Part shown: one piece after another, positions 1-10,752 of the stretch
Layout of the letters: every line of letters begins with the position of its first letter
How positions within the stretch are numbered: the stretch's first letter is position 1
NCBI GenBank assembly: GCA_028284445.1
Contig: JANQRS010000072.1
Span: 1-64,000 of the forward strand
Source: Calditrichia bacterium
GTDB lineage: Bacteria; Calditrichota; Calditrichia; RBG-13-44-9; J075
DNA: 64,000 nucleotides
Reading direction: 5' to 3'
The notes under the pieces: model-generated
What the model was told of the DNA's origin: nothing
The model's database searches: none
What the model saw: only the letters and a program-made list of their open reading frames with translations
Translations under genes and position numbers: made by a program

Positions 1-308
1 GTTGTAATCCTATATAACTCATTTACTTCTTTTACTTCATCGTTTACTTCTAAACGCAATTGGCTACTATCTCCCCCTAAACACTGGATTACACTCCAGC
101 ATTCAGAAAGATCATTATGTCAAAGATCAGGTCGCAAAAAAACAAAATCATTTTTGTTTTAGCGCATCATCAATGTTAAGGAACGAAAGATGATTTGTCA
201 AATGCTTTTTTACTTTTTTGCATTTTTTTGCAGAACAGCGGTTGAATACCCATCTGCAAAAGGGCTGTAAATATATGCCGGCGTTTTCATATTTCCAATG
301 AAAAAAAA
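1..308. other. Left-edge non-coding stretch, possible start of a leftward gene
   Basis: No complete gene is visible here. On the minus strand a reading frame is open from about position 110 to the left edge. It could begin at a TTG codon at 59 and would read Met-Arg-Leu-Glu-Val-Asn-Asp-Glu; a purine-rich GGGGGAG lies about 11 bases upstream of that TTG. This could be the first codons of a gene outside the window, but the evidence is weak. The same codons give three TTTACTTC-like repeats on the plus strand. An AT-only inverted repeat (AAAACAAAA / TTTTTGTTTT) lies near 140-160. The rest shows nothing recognisable. Confidence 0.3.
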
Positions 309-2594
309 TTACTTTTTTGAGCCGCTTCGTAAGCGATAAATTAACACCGACTTACCGGCATCAGCCTGACAGAAACAGGCGGATCGTACCGCCGCCTTCT
401 CCTCGCTATTTCGAACGCCTGCTGTAGACAATGGCCCCATCGACCAGGGATTGGACAGCCAAAACCCATAGCGATCATCACTATCCCAGTCCACTGCCCA
501 GACGGTCGATTGCCCCGCACGATATACCGGGTGCTCACGCGGCACCGGAAAAAAGTCGTCGCTGCGACTGCCGGCAGCTTCCGGACCACGCATTATATAA
601 TGAAGAATCAAACGATCGAGGAATGGCTCCTGACGGCGAAATTCATCAACGTCATACAATCGATGCAACTCCCAGCGATGGATGCCAGTCCCTAAATATT
701 TCTTCAAGATTTGCAAGCCACCGACAAAGCTGTCGGCTATCAGGCGATCCCGCTGAAGCTCCCACGCCGCAACTTCTTCGTTCTCTGCTGCGTTATCCAG
801 AAGATTCAGGACAAGGCCCTGGTAAAATTGCGGATACTCCACAAGACGCGCAAATTGCTCAGGGCTCATCTGCTCGCCCAAGAGGTTTCGCGTCAGCACG
901 GCCTGCCATAGCGCCAAGATACAGGTAGCCAGATAATCGTCGCCGGGATTATTATCCCACTCAGTCAACACAAAGACGACATCTTCAATATCTGCGAGCA
1001 GAGTCTGATACTGTGCCAGATCAACAAGCTTGAGCCAGTTTAGCAGCGGCGGCATTACCCTCACTGTGGATGCGTACTCCGGGATCCCGCTTCCGGCGAA
1101 GCGACCTATGGTCTGACGGTCGTACATCGCAACGCTCAAATCAAGGCCCTTTTCCAAACCGGGCAAGATGACTCCCTGACTGTCCGGGAAGAAAGATTTC
1201 AGCGCTGGTTCCCGAACCGATTCGAAAAGATATCGCTCATTTCCAGGGGAAGCCGCTGTCACCGGCGGACCAGCATTCACGACACCGGCATACCCTTGTC
1301 TATCTGAATAGAGAAAGCGTAGCGAAGGCGTTTGAAATTTGTCTACAGCTCGTTGAAAAGCAGCCCGATTTTCAGCCTGCATCAACAGCATTAAAGCAGC
1401 GGTTTCATCACCGGCGATTGCATCCTGCCATTCAACGACCAGCGCTGTGCTATCAAAGATTTGCTCAGTATGTAAATTGACAATTCGACCGTACGGTGTT
1501 TCATATATAATGTATTCATGATCGCGTCCGGAGACATCAAGCGTATCGCGCATCAGCTTGATTGGCTGCCACTGACCATCGCCATCCCGATAACGATAGC
1601 TGACCGGATCAACCCTTAGCTGCATCCAGCGCAATCGTCCTGCGCCCGGCAATACGCCCCAGGCAATCTCCATATTACGCCCGGCAAGCAGCCCTGGCAC
1701 ACCGGGAATCGCCAGGCCGCTCGCCTCAGCTCCAGCACTTTGCAAATGGATGTTTTGCCAACGGAACGGGAGGCGCCCGGAGAGTGGATTGGCATTGATC
1801 AGATAGCCTGACAGGCCGGCATGCCGACCATCAACGACGGCCGAGTACGCAGGGGTTCGTGAGGGCATCCCCCACCAGCGTCGAAAGGCCTGCTTCTGCC
1901 GCCACAGCTCTTTCATCGATTGATAGTGCGGCCGTTCATTATCCGCCATGGCAACACCCCACGCGGCCAAAAATGAGGCAGTGAGACCTTCCGGCAGTTG
2001 ATCAGCCAGTTGGTGGACAATAAAATCGATTTCCCAAGACTCGTCTAAGCACCATGCCACAAATTGTTGTATTTCAAGCACTTCGACAGAATGCCAAAAA
2101 ACCGGTTTTCGGTCATTTACTTTAAACACCGTTGGTAAATCGTCCTGATACTCGCTGAGACAGGCATTTAAACCGGCGACGTACCACTCGAGATATTGCC
2201 TGCTTTCTTCGGGCAATTGGGACAACTTGGCAGCAGCGAGTTCTGTAAAGCGAAAGTGGCGAAACAGCAAATCCAGTTCGCGTGTTTCTGCCCCGTAATG
2301 TTCGGACAAACGGCCCTGTGCAGCCATGCGTAAATGCTCTATCTCCCAGAGCCTGTCAGCAGCTGTATGATACCCCCAGGTGATGAGGAGATCTTTCTCA
2401 CTTTCTGCTGATAAGTGGGCCACACCAAGTGAGTCGATACGGATACCGGCATCTTCCTCCAGCACAGCGATTTCCACATTTTGGGATTCGTCCGGCAGCA
2501 TCTGCTGCCATTGCAAAGTGACAAAAATTACAATCAACAGGGCAAGCGTCAGGAATATAGCAGCGATTTTAAGAAGGAGCGTGGAGACGCGCAT
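309..2594 (-). CDS. Penicillin acylase (S45) family protein, probably a pseudoenzyme
   Basis: The 761-residue protein has an N-terminal membrane anchor or signal (about residues 6-28), then the acylase alpha-chain signature: an IRIDSLGVAH strand, GYHTAADRLWEIE, and GRLSEHYGAE. The beta-chain signature follows (GLAIPGVPGLLAGRN and IAWG), then a later TEWDN motif. In active S45 enzymes autocleavage exposes a serine within SNNW. By gap-free spacing to the downstream NDPH motif, that serine falls on Ala249, SNNW reads AYSA, and NDPH reads ANPL. Penicillin acylases hydrolyse amide bonds in the periplasm, but this copy probably lacks both self-processing and catalysis. Ser251, two residues on, is the only nearby substitute. 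No good ribosome site precedes the ATG. It is divergent from clpC. Confidence 0.82.
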   Translation of the reverse strand: MRVSTLLLKIAAIFLTLALLIVIFVTLQWQQMLPDESQNVEIAVLEEDAGIRIDSLGVAHLSAESEKDLLITWGYHTAADRLWEIEHLRMAAQGRLSEHYGAETRELDLLFRHFRFTELAAAKLSQLPEESRQYLEWYVAGLNACLSEYQDDLPTVFKVNDRKPVFWHSVEVLEIQQFVAWCLDESWEIDFIVHQLADQLPEGLTASFLAAWGVAMADNERPHYQSMKELWRQKQAFRRWWGMPSRTPAYSAVVDGRHAGLSGYLINANPLSGRLPFRWQNIHLQSAGAEASGLAIPGVPGLLAGRNMEIAWGVLPGAGRLRWMQLRVDPVSYRYRDGDGQWQPIKLMRDTLDVSGRDHEYIIYETPYGRIVNLHTEQIFDSTALVVEWQDAIAGDETAALMLLMQAENRAAFQRAVDKFQTPSLRFLYSDRQGYAGVVNAGPPVTAASPGNERYLFESVREPALKSFFPDSQGVILPGLEKGLDLSVAMYDRQTIGRFAGSGIPEYASTVRVMPPLLNWLKLVDLAQYQTLLADIEDVVFVLTEWDNNPGDDYLATCILALWQAVLTRNLLGEQMSPEQFARLVEYPQFYQGLVLNLLDNAAENEEVAAWELQRDRLIADSFVGGLQILKKYLGTGIHRWELHRLYDVDEFRRQEPFLDRLILHYIMRGPEAAGSRSDDFFPVPREHPVYRAGQSTVWAVDWDSDDRYGFWLSNPWSMGPLSTAGVRNSEEKAAVRSACFCQADAGKSVLIYRLRSGSKK

Positions 2595-2913
2595 GGCAGT
2601 TTTCGAGTTTTTAAATCAATATCAGTCACCAAGGTGAACTAAATCATCTTTTCAGCATTCAATATAAGTAAATTAACTGCACACTTCCCTGCATCAATAT
2701 GAAAAAATGCAGGTGATACCACAAATAGAAGAAGCAGGAGTAGAACAATCACCTCGAATTATGCTGTAACTTTCAGCGCATCCCGCCATCAAAATCAATA
2801 TCGCAAAAAACTATACTTTGCGGGCCCGAATACGATAATGTAACTTGATTAGGGTGGAGTAATAAACTATATTGACTTGCGATAGCTGATACAGATGCGA
2901 GGTAGATTAAACA
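2595..2913. other. Divergent intergenic region upstream of clpC
   Basis: This gap separates the leftward acylase-like gene from the rightward clpC. It carries a plausible sigma-70 promoter for clpC (listed separately) and a GAGGT ribosome site about ten bases before the clpC ATG. No CIRCE or other palindromic stress operator was found. Nothing else is recognisable. Confidence 0.5.
2845..2873 (+). promoter_or_regulatory. Predicted sigma-70 promoter of clpC
   Basis: A TTGATT -35 hexamer and a TATATT -10 hexamer are separated by exactly 17 bases. They lie about 40 bases upstream of the clpC start codon, which would give a short leader. A second TTGACT at 2872-2877 has no matching -10. This is a sequence match only; organisms in this superphylum may use diverged consensus elements. 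Confidence 0.45.
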
Positions 2914-5385
2914 ATGTTAGGATTTTCGATGAGGAATAACTTCACGAGCCGTGTGCAAAAAGTGATTCGGTTCTCCAAGGAAGAGGCGATGAGGCTGGGT
3001 CATGATTATATAGGTACGGAACATCTGTTATTGGGAATTCTGAAAGAGGGTGAAGGCATTGCGGTCAAAATCCTGAAGAATCTCAATTTGGATCTCGAGA
3101 AGCTTAAGCAGAGACTTGAAGAAGCCTCTGGACCGGCCGGGGGAATGATGACCCTTGGCAATTTACCGCTATCAAAACGCGCTGAGAAAGTTTTAAAAAT
3201 CACTTACCTGGAAGCAAAGAACTTTAAGTCGGATATAATCGGCACGGAACATCTCCTGCTTTCCTTATTAAAAGAGAAAGAAGGATTGGCCGCACAGGTG
3301 CTGGTCAGTTTCAATGTTGATTATAATATTGTTTATAATGAGTTAAAGAACATACTGGAAGGTAAGCCATCCATGTCATATTCGTCTCAACCATCTCAAA
3401 AAGTGAAGACTCCAGCGCTGGATCACTTTGGTCGTGATTTGACACAGTTGGCCACTCAGGGCAAACTGGATCCGATTATTGGCCGTGATCAAATTATCGA
3501 GCGTGTGGCACAGATTCTCAGTCGGCGCAAAAAGAACAACCCGGTGTTGATAGGTGAACCCGGCGTTGGCAAAACCGCAGTAGCCGAAGGTCTCGCCCTG
3601 CGCATCATTAACAAAAAGGTTCCGCGCGTATTGCATAATAAGCGGATTGTTGCGCTGGATATGGGAAGTATTGTTGCCGGTACAAAATACCGCGGGCAGT
3701 TCGAAGAACGCATGAAGGCCATCATGGGAGAACTGGAAAAGACAGACAACGTCGTTCTCTTTATTGATGAGCTACATACGATCGTCGGGGCCGGCGGAGC
3801 ATCAGGCTCCCTGGACGCATCCAACATGTTCAAACCGGCTCTGGCTCGCGGCGAGCTGCAGTGTATCGGCGCCACCACGCTGGATGAGTATCGGATGTAT
3901 ATCGAAAAAGACGGTGCGCTGGAACGCCGTTTTCAAAAGGTGATGATCGAACCGACCACCCCGGAAGAAACCCTGGAAATCCTGCGTTTCATCAAGGGCA
4001 AATATGAAGAACATCATCGCGTGCATTATACCGATGAAGCCTTGTGGGCAACGGTCAAGCTTTGCGAACGCTATGTTAGCGACAAATTTTTCCCGGACAA
4101 GGCTATCGACGTGCTCGATGAAACCGGTTCACGGGTTCATATCTCCAGCATTGTCGTTCCCAAGGAAATCCTGGAACTGGAGCAGCGGATCGAGAAGATT
4201 CGCCAGGAAAAAGAACAATACGCCAAGCAGCAGGACTTTGAAAAAGCGGCCAAGCTGCGTGATGTTGAGCGCCGTCTTCAGGAAGAGTTGGTGTTTGAAC
4301 GCAACAAATGGGAACGCGAAGAAGAAAGTCATATTGCAACCGTAAAAGAAGAAGATATCGCTGAAGTGGTGGCAATGATGACCGGGGTGCCGGTTCAGAA
4401 GGTTGCCGAAAGTGAATCCAAGAAGCTCTTGCACATGCAGGAGAATCTGATGTCCAAGGTAATTGGACAGGACGTCGCTTTGCAGACGATCTCTCGTGCC
4501 ATTCGCCGCACCCGGGCTGGGCTGAAAGACCCGAATCGTCCGATCGGCTCCTTTATGTTCCTCGGACCGACCGGTGTTGGTAAAACGCACCTGGCAAAAG
4601 TGCTCGCGGAATATCTCTTTGAGCGCAAAGATGCCTTGATCCGCATCGATATGTCCGAATACATGGAGAAGTTCTCAGTGTCTCGCCTGGTTGGCTCGCC
4701 TCCAGGATATGTTGGCTACGAAGAAGGCGGTCAGCTCACAGAGAAAGTTCGCCGTCATCCATATGCAGTGGTTCTCTTCGACGAAATCGAAAAAGCCCAT
4801 CCGGATGTATTCAACATCTTGCTGCAAGTATTGGACGAAGGCCAGTTGACGGACAGCCTGGGCCGGAAAGTGGATTTCCGCAACACAATTCTGATCCTGA
4901 CCAGTAATGTTGGTACTAAAGACATCAAGAAGAACGTTTCGATGGGCTTTAGCCAGGCGAACGACGACGAAGAGCATTCGGTGATGCAATCGAAGATCGA
5001 ATCTGAAATGCGTCGTCTGTTCAACCCGGAATTCCTGAACCGTCTCGATGAACTGATTTTCTTCCGTCGCTTGAAGAAGAAAGAAGTTGTCAAGATTGTA
5101 GAATTGCTGGTTGACGAAATGACAACTCGCCTGATGGAACACAATATCAGCTTGGAACTGACCGATGGCGCGAAGGACTTTATCGTTACCAACGGTTATG
5201 ACCCGATAATGGGTGCACGTCCATTGAAGCGAGCAATCCAGAAGTATATTGAAGATCCGCTGGCTGATGAGATCCTGAAGGGTCGCTATAGTGAAGGGTC
5301 TACCATCAAGATTAAGATGAAGAACAAGAACGAACTGGGCTTCTACGAAGTTGGCAAGAACATCGACATCGAAGAATCAGACTAA
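2914..5385 (+). CDS. clpC: ATP-dependent Clp protease ATP-binding subunit ClpC
   Basis: This Hsp100 unfoldase feeds proteins to ClpP in the cytoplasm. The 823 residues show the expected order. Two Clp_N repeats come first (about 7-145, each containing GTEHLLL). AAA+ domain 1 has Walker A GEPGVGKT and DELH-type Walker B. A middle region contains a UVR-like coiled stretch (QQDFEKAAKLRDVE). AAA+ domain 2 has Walker A GPTGVGKT, the SEYMEKFSVSRLVGSPPGYVGYE core and a C-terminal D2-small domain. The UVR-like motif and length fit ClpC rather than ClpB or ClpA. The chosen ATG has GAGGT ten bases upstream; a second ATG five codons in (MRNNF) also matches the family start. A strong terminator follows, so the gene is probably monocistronic. 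Confidence 0.97.
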   Translation: MLGFSMRNNFTSRVQKVIRFSKEEAMRLGHDYIGTEHLLLGILKEGEGIAVKILKNLNLDLEKLKQRLEEASGPAGGMMTLGNLPLSKRAEKVLKITYLEAKNFKSDIIGTEHLLLSLLKEKEGLAAQVLVSFNVDYNIVYNELKNILEGKPSMSYSSQPSQKVKTPALDHFGRDLTQLATQGKLDPIIGRDQIIERVAQILSRRKKNNPVLIGEPGVGKTAVAEGLALRIINKKVPRVLHNKRIVALDMGSIVAGTKYRGQFEERMKAIMGELEKTDNVVLFIDELHTIVGAGGASGSLDASNMFKPALARGELQCIGATTLDEYRMYIEKDGALERRFQKVMIEPTTPEETLEILRFIKGKYEEHHRVHYTDEALWATVKLCERYVSDKFFPDKAIDVLDETGSRVHISSIVVPKEILELEQRIEKIRQEKEQYAKQQDFEKAAKLRDVERRLQEELVFERNKWEREEESHIATVKEEDIAEVVAMMTGVPVQKVAESESKKLLHMQENLMSKVIGQDVALQTISRAIRRTRAGLKDPNRPIGSFMFLGPTGVGKTHLAKVLAEYLFERKDALIRIDMSEYMEKFSVSRLVGSPPGYVGYEEGGQLTEKVRRHPYAVVLFDEIEKAHPDVFNILLQVLDEGQLTDSLGRKVDFRNTILILTSNVGTKDIKKNVSMGFSQANDDEEHSVMQSKIESEMRRLFNPEFLNRLDELIFFRRLKKKEVVKIVELLVDEMTTRLMEHNISLELTDGAKDFIVTNGYDPIMGARPLKRAIQKYIEDPLADEILKGRYSEGSTIKIKMKNKNELGFYEVGKNIDIEESD

Positions 5386-5408
5386 GATCCGGTTGGTTTT
5401 CAGATATG

Positions 5409-5444
5409 AAAAAAGCCCGATTCCGCAAGGAGTCGGGCTTTTTT
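5409..5444 (+). terminator. Rho-independent terminator of clpC
   Basis: A stem of GCCCGATTCC with GGAGTCGGGC (one G-T wobble) closes a GCAA tetraloop and is flanked by A and T runs. It starts 23 bases after the clpC stop codon. The flanking A run makes it potentially bidirectional, so it could also end leftward transcripts from the rhomboid gene. Confidence 0.88.
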
Positions 5445-5636
5445 GTTTTAGCATAAATCTCTAACGCTCACCTTCTTGAGGTTCCAATATTTGAACGCTT
5501 CGTACCATCCCCAAGTTCGCAAGAAGCGAACATGAGGCTGCTATGTGTAATGACTACGCTGTTGGCAACAGAGGGAATTGGTAGGGATTTGTAATTTCTG
5601 GCGGGGCCAGCTGCATAGTGCCGACCACCCACCGTC

Positions 5637-5664
5637 TTTCAATCTTCAATCTTCAATCTTCAAT
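5637..5664. repeat. Short tandem repeat of a 7-base unit (CTTCAAT)
   Basis: Three exact CTTCAAT copies preceded by a degenerate TTTCAAT copy lie immediately next to the stop codon of the rhomboid gene. The remaining gap back to the clpC terminator has no gene. The repeat is non-coding in its position; whether it recurs elsewhere in the genome cannot be seen here. Confidence 0.7.
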
Positions 5665-5667
5665 GGC

Positions 5668-6348
5668 CTAATACGGTCTACCGCCGCCACGATTAAAGAA
5701 GTTGCGGAAGAAGTCTCGGCCAATGCCATACTTTGCATAGCGGTGGCGAATGTAGAAATAGCCTGCAACCATGCCTCCAAGGTGACCAATATGAGAAATA
5801 CCGTCCTGGCTTGGCAGGGTTACCAGTTCGATAATCGCCCAGATAAGGATCAGGTACTTGGCCTTGATCGGAAAGAGGAAATTCAAGTATATGTAGCGAT
5901 CCGGAAAGAACAGACCATAAGCGATGAGGATGCCGAAGACTGCGCCAGAAGCCCCGAGCGTCGGGATACGCGGATCAATAAACTGCCAGTTCCAGAGGAA
6001 AATCGACACCCCGGCCAGTAAACCGGTAATCAAATAGTAACGATAAAATTCTTTTGTCCCCCACTGCTCTTCAAGTTGCACGCCGAACATCCAGAGCGCA
6101 AACATATTGAACAGGATATGGGTAAACGAACCGACAGAATGCAAGAACATGTAGGTGCCGACCTGCCAGACAAAGAGATTCTCGATGATCATGCTGGGCG
6201 TCAGCGAAAACAAGCCGTGAAGCAGCCCATAGTAGGGATTCCCGAGATTATACGAGATTAACTGCACCAGATACACGGCAACATTAATCATAATCAGGTT
6301 TTTCACACCGGGGCTCATGCCAAATCCAAACCCGGATTGACTATACAT
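5668..6348 (-). CDS. Rhomboid family intramembrane serine protease
   Basis: A 226-residue polytopic protein that cuts transmembrane helices inside the inner membrane. The catalytic serine lies in GASGAVFG (about residue 134) and the partner histidine in HIGHLGG near the C-terminus. The WMFGVQLEEQWG loop and the FLHSVGSFTHILFNMFALW stretch correspond to the conserved L1 loop and second helix of bacterial rhomboids. About six hydrophobic segments are visible and no extra soluble domain is present. The ATG has AAAGGA about seven bases upstream. It starts about 60 bases downstream of proS on the same strand and is probably co-transcribed with it. The substrate is unknown. Confidence 0.93.
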   Translation of the reverse strand: MYSQSGFGFGMSPGVKNLIMINVAVYLVQLISYNLGNPYYGLLHGLFSLTPSMIIENLFVWQVGTYMFLHSVGSFTHILFNMFALWMFGVQLEEQWGTKEFYRYYLITGLLAGVSIFLWNWQFIDPRIPTLGASGAVFGILIAYGLFFPDRYIYLNFLFPIKAKYLILIWAIIELVTLPSQDGISHIGHLGGMVAGYFYIRHRYAKYGIGRDFFRNFFNRGGGRPY

Positions 6349-6409
6349 ATATTATCCTTTGGCTATTTCCAAACATCAGTAACAGTTACGACCATTTCGC
6401 TATAAAGGA

Positions 6410-7930
<1,521 letters not shown>

Positions 7931-8153
7931 GATTTACTCCGCTTAAACAATAAGGTAAAAATAGCAGGTCAGCTACCGGGTTTTCCGGACCGTAACAGAT
8001 CTCCGAAAAATGGAGCATTCGATTAATAAAGCAAATAATGGCGGTCAGTCAAGCAAAATATAAATGCCCAAAAAATAGCGGCTGAGCCACACAGCAGAAG
8101 AGCGGCTGAAAAAACAGCTCGAAATCTATTTGAAAATGAAAAAGGAGTCACGA

Positions 8154-8549
8154 TTACATATGCAGGCTCTTGTCATTGAAGCCATGCGGCAAAAGATCCC
8201 TGATATGCATGGAACGGCTCTTCCCGGCCTCCGTGACCATGATAATGGTAGCGTCGGGGGCATACTCGTAAAGGATTTGCCTACAGGCGCCACAGGGCGA
8301 ACACGGCTCGTCTCCATCACACATGACATACACTTCGACAAAATCGTTATGTCCCTCACTGAGCGCCTTAAAAATGGCGACGCGCTCTGCGCAAATCGTC
8401 AAACCATAAGAACTATTTTCGATGTTAAAACCAGTAATCAATTGACCGTCCCGGGTCTTTAACACCGAAGCCACATGAAACTTTGAATAATGAGCGAGGG
8501 CTTTATCCTTGGTCTGCCGGAGCAATGACAAGATGTCCTGTTCTACCAT
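8154..8549 (-). CDS. cdd: Cytidine deaminase
   Basis: This enzyme hydrolytically deaminates cytidine and deoxycytidine to uridine and deoxyuridine for pyrimidine salvage. The 131-residue protein has the homotetrameric Cdd architecture: FNIENSSYGLTICAERVA contains the CAE zinc/proton-shuttle motif, and PCSPCGACRQ contains the other two zinc cysteines. The length matches the short tetrameric type. It lies between the outer-membrane barrel gene and proS on the same strand, with over 200 bases before proS, so co-transcription is uncertain. Confidence 0.95.
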   Translation of the reverse strand: MVEQDILSLLRQTKDKALAHYSKFHVASVLKTRDGQLITGFNIENSSYGLTICAERVAIFKALSEGHNDFVEVYVMCDGDEPCSPCGACRQILYEYAPDATIIMVTEAGKSRSMHIRDLLPHGFNDKSLHM

Positions 8550-8636
8550 GGTGTCCTTTGCAAGTTAGCTGAATGTGGGGCTTTGATTCAATGTACTGGT
8601 ATTTTCGAGAAAAAGCCAGTGATCTGAAGTCAGCCC

Positions 8637-8672
8637 AATAAAAAGCCCTCGCTGCAGTCAGCGAGGGCTTTA
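8637..8672 (-). terminator. Rho-independent terminator downstream of the barrel gene
   Basis: A perfect 13-base-pair stem (AAAGCCCTCGCTG with CAGCGAGGGCTTT) closes a four-base CAGT loop. On the minus strand it is followed by a T-rich run. It lies about 30 bases after the stop codon of the outer-membrane protein gene and ends that unit before cdd. Confidence 0.88.
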
Positions 8673-8703
8673 AGGTCACCAAGAATGTAGTGTGGTAAAA
8701 AGA

Positions 8704-9888
8704 CTAGTTTCCGCCTTCTTCATCCAGCAGTTGACGCAATTCTTCAAGCTCTTTCTCAGCTTGTTCTCTTTCCCGCTTGAGACGACGCAATTCTTCTTCG
8801 ATGGAACGGGTCTTGTCACGTTCCTGCAAGAGCCGCTCGTAGAAGTCCACTTTGTCGCGAATAGCGCCTTTACCGCCAACGCCACCACGCAATTTGTCTG
8901 AACCGGCATTCAACACGAAGTTGGCACCAAGTGTCATTTTCCAGGATGCGTAGTTCGGGATATCAAGATTCTGACCTTCAAAGGTAATCAGCGATGATGT
9001 TTCATCCGTATCTGAGGACACCCGTAAGTCGAGTCCGAGATCGAAGTTGATCCACCAACGCGGCTTGAAGCGAATGGAAGGGGTAACGTAGGCATAATTT
9101 TCACGGCTGATTGCAAATGAATCAGGCTGTGAGACAAAGTTATTTCCCCAGACCTCAAAGTTGAGATCAAAGAGATCGGTCGGGTAAGTAAAGCCGAGAC
9201 CGTAGCGCAGGGCAGAAGCATTGCTTTCTGACTTGAACTCTACGGTTTCACCGGGATTGGCACCAGGAAAGACTGCCAGTGTCTGACCAGCATCGTTATG
9301 ATACCACCATCCGGTGTTAAAGTGAAAACTGAAGTCGCGATCCGGCAGAAATGGATCGTTATAATAGGAGAAGAGAAAACCGAGGCCAAATTCGAGAGAT
9401 CCGGCAGTATAGTTTTCCAATGGATAGTTATGATCCTGACCGGTTGGAATTCTTAAGGCACCTTGACCGCCAATCATCAGTTTGTCGTTGGAGAACCCAA
9501 AAGATCCGGCTTTCAAATATAAGAAGAGGTCATCCGGGGCATTAAATTCACTCGGTTCGCCGCCTGTGCGGGCTTCATTACGCTTGTGAACATCCTGGTA
9601 AACGCGCAGGTTCAGGGATGCATCAAAGTGCTCGGTAAAGCCGTAAGTGACAAGTGCGTTTGCCTGAACATCCCAATAGTTGACGGTGCTAAAGTCTGCC
9701 GGTTTGTTCTGACCAAGAAAATCACCCACTTTTGTATAGAATTTCATATTGGTGCGAAAATCCAGGCGCCGTGGCTTCAGCGTTGAAGCGCTCTGAACGT
9801 TTAAAAGACTCTTGCTGCCAAAGCCGTCAGCGAAAAGCAGGCAGGGCAAAAGCATCAGCAGCAATGCCAGATGATAACCTTTTGACAT
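8704..9888 (-). CDS. Putative outer-membrane beta-barrel protein with C-terminal coiled coil
   Basis: The start at 9888 is chosen because GGAGGT lies six bases upstream and because it gives a clean signal peptide (MSKGYHLALLLMLLPCLLFA). Longer in-frame starts would put 21 extra residues ahead of it. The 394-residue protein is rich in alternating aromatic/polar strands typical of outer-membrane barrels (for example LEFGLGFLFSYY, RYGLGFTYP, WWINFDLGLDLR). The last 45 or so residues switch to a charged coiled coil (RSIEEELRRLKREREQAEKE) ending in acidic residues. That tail would extend into the periplasm. No enzymatic family is recognised. It follows the small SLBB gene on the same strand and is closed by a strong terminator, suggesting a two-gene unit. 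Confidence 0.72.
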   Translation of the reverse strand: MSKGYHLALLLMLLPCLLFADGFGSKSLLNVQSASTLKPRRLDFRTNMKFYTKVGDFLGQNKPADFSTVNYWDVQANALVTYGFTEHFDASLNLRVYQDVHKRNEARTGGEPSEFNAPDDLFLYLKAGSFGFSNDKLMIGGQGALRIPTGQDHNYPLENYTAGSLEFGLGFLFSYYNDPFLPDRDFSFHFNTGWWYHNDAGQTLAVFPGANPGETVEFKSESNASALRYGLGFTYPTDLFDLNFEVWGNNFVSQPDSFAISRENYAYVTPSIRFKPRWWINFDLGLDLRVSSDTDETSSLITFEGQNLDIPNYASWKMTLGANFVLNAGSDKLRGGVGGKGAIRDKVDFYERLLQERDKTRSIEEELRRLKREREQAEKELEELRQLLDEEGGN

Positions 9889-9991
9889 GGGTGACCTCCC
9901 ACATGTTTGATACGATTTACGGAAAAGTTTCGTATTAAATAATTGCTTCATTTTTCAGCTCTCATACAAAGTATATATTTCAGTGTTTAGT

Positions 9992-10468
9992 TTACAATCT
10001 TGAAGCAAGTACCACTACATTCACGATAATGGCAACATCCCGCATAAAGCCCACAATCCGGCTAAAGATATCGGAGATGCTTCCGGACACGATAATGACA
10101 TCACCAGGTTGCAATGAGACCAGTAAATCCTGATTACCGGTTTTGATAAATTCTTCAATATTCACGGCAATCACTTCTTCATTTTTCCTGATAATCCGGA
10201 CATCGTTTAACCTTGCTGTCTTAAGCGGTCCTCCTGCTGAGGATAACAAATCTATGATGCCGAATGAACTCGGCACATTATAAATACCAGGCTTAAGAAT
10301 ATGTCCCCATAAATTGACCGTAATCAGCAGCACATCATCACTACCCAGAACATACTGAGCGGGCCGATCACCGGTCGGAATCGGTATTTGCGAGTTAAAA
10401 TCTTGTCCGATCCCCAAACTGCTCAAAGCGATAGTAAAAAACAGAATTAAACCAAAAAACCTTTTCAT
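9992..10468 (-). CDS. Small SLBB-domain exported protein (polysaccharide-export-like)
   Basis: The 158-residue protein has an N-terminal signal peptide (about 1-20, ending SSLGIGQ). Next is a short YVLGSDDVLLITVNLWG segment resembling the start of Wza-type export proteins, and a single SLBB beta-grasp domain (about 55-135: KPGIYNVPSSFGIIDLLSSAGG and LQPGDVIIVSG). A hydrophobic C-terminal segment follows. It is much shorter than Wza-like outer-membrane exporters and lacks a full poly-export domain, so it may be an accessory or ligand-binding piece. Its likely partner is the barrel gene about 100 bases downstream. AAAGG precedes the ATG. Confidence 0.72.
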   Translation of the reverse strand: MKRFFGLILFFTIALSSLGIGQDFNSQIPIPTGDRPAQYVLGSDDVLLITVNLWGHILKPGIYNVPSSFGIIDLLSSAGGPLKTARLNDVRIIRKNEEVIAVNIEEFIKTGNQDLLVSLQPGDVIIVSGSISDIFSRIVGFMRDVAIIVNVVVLASRL

Positions 10469-10752
10469 CTCTACCTTTTTCGAATTGTCTCAAGAACTGA
10501 GAAGCCTGCACCGCAATCCATGTCCGCTGACTTAATTCCATTTATAACTACTCGCGTAAACTGTTTTATTGCCTCTGGGGACGCATAAAAATGCACTCAT
10601 CTTAATTAGATATGGATAAGTTATCGACTTTGTTATATCCAAGTTTAGTCAAGCTACTATTTTATTTCAGATGTTGAGTGCCAAGCCTGTAATTATAGTC
10701 AGATTGCCAAGTCATTGCAAATTGTCAATAAATTACCATATAGGGCTGTTTG

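Noticed and set aside
136..162. AAAACAAAA/TTTTTGTTTT inverted repeat as a terminator
   Set aside because: The stem is A-T only and has no adjacent gene end in the right place, so it would be very weak.
431..928. Plus-strand open frame inside the penicillin acylase-like gene
   Set aside because: Composition and motifs belong to the minus-strand gene; the plus frame is low-complexity, rich in Pro/Arg and matches nothing.
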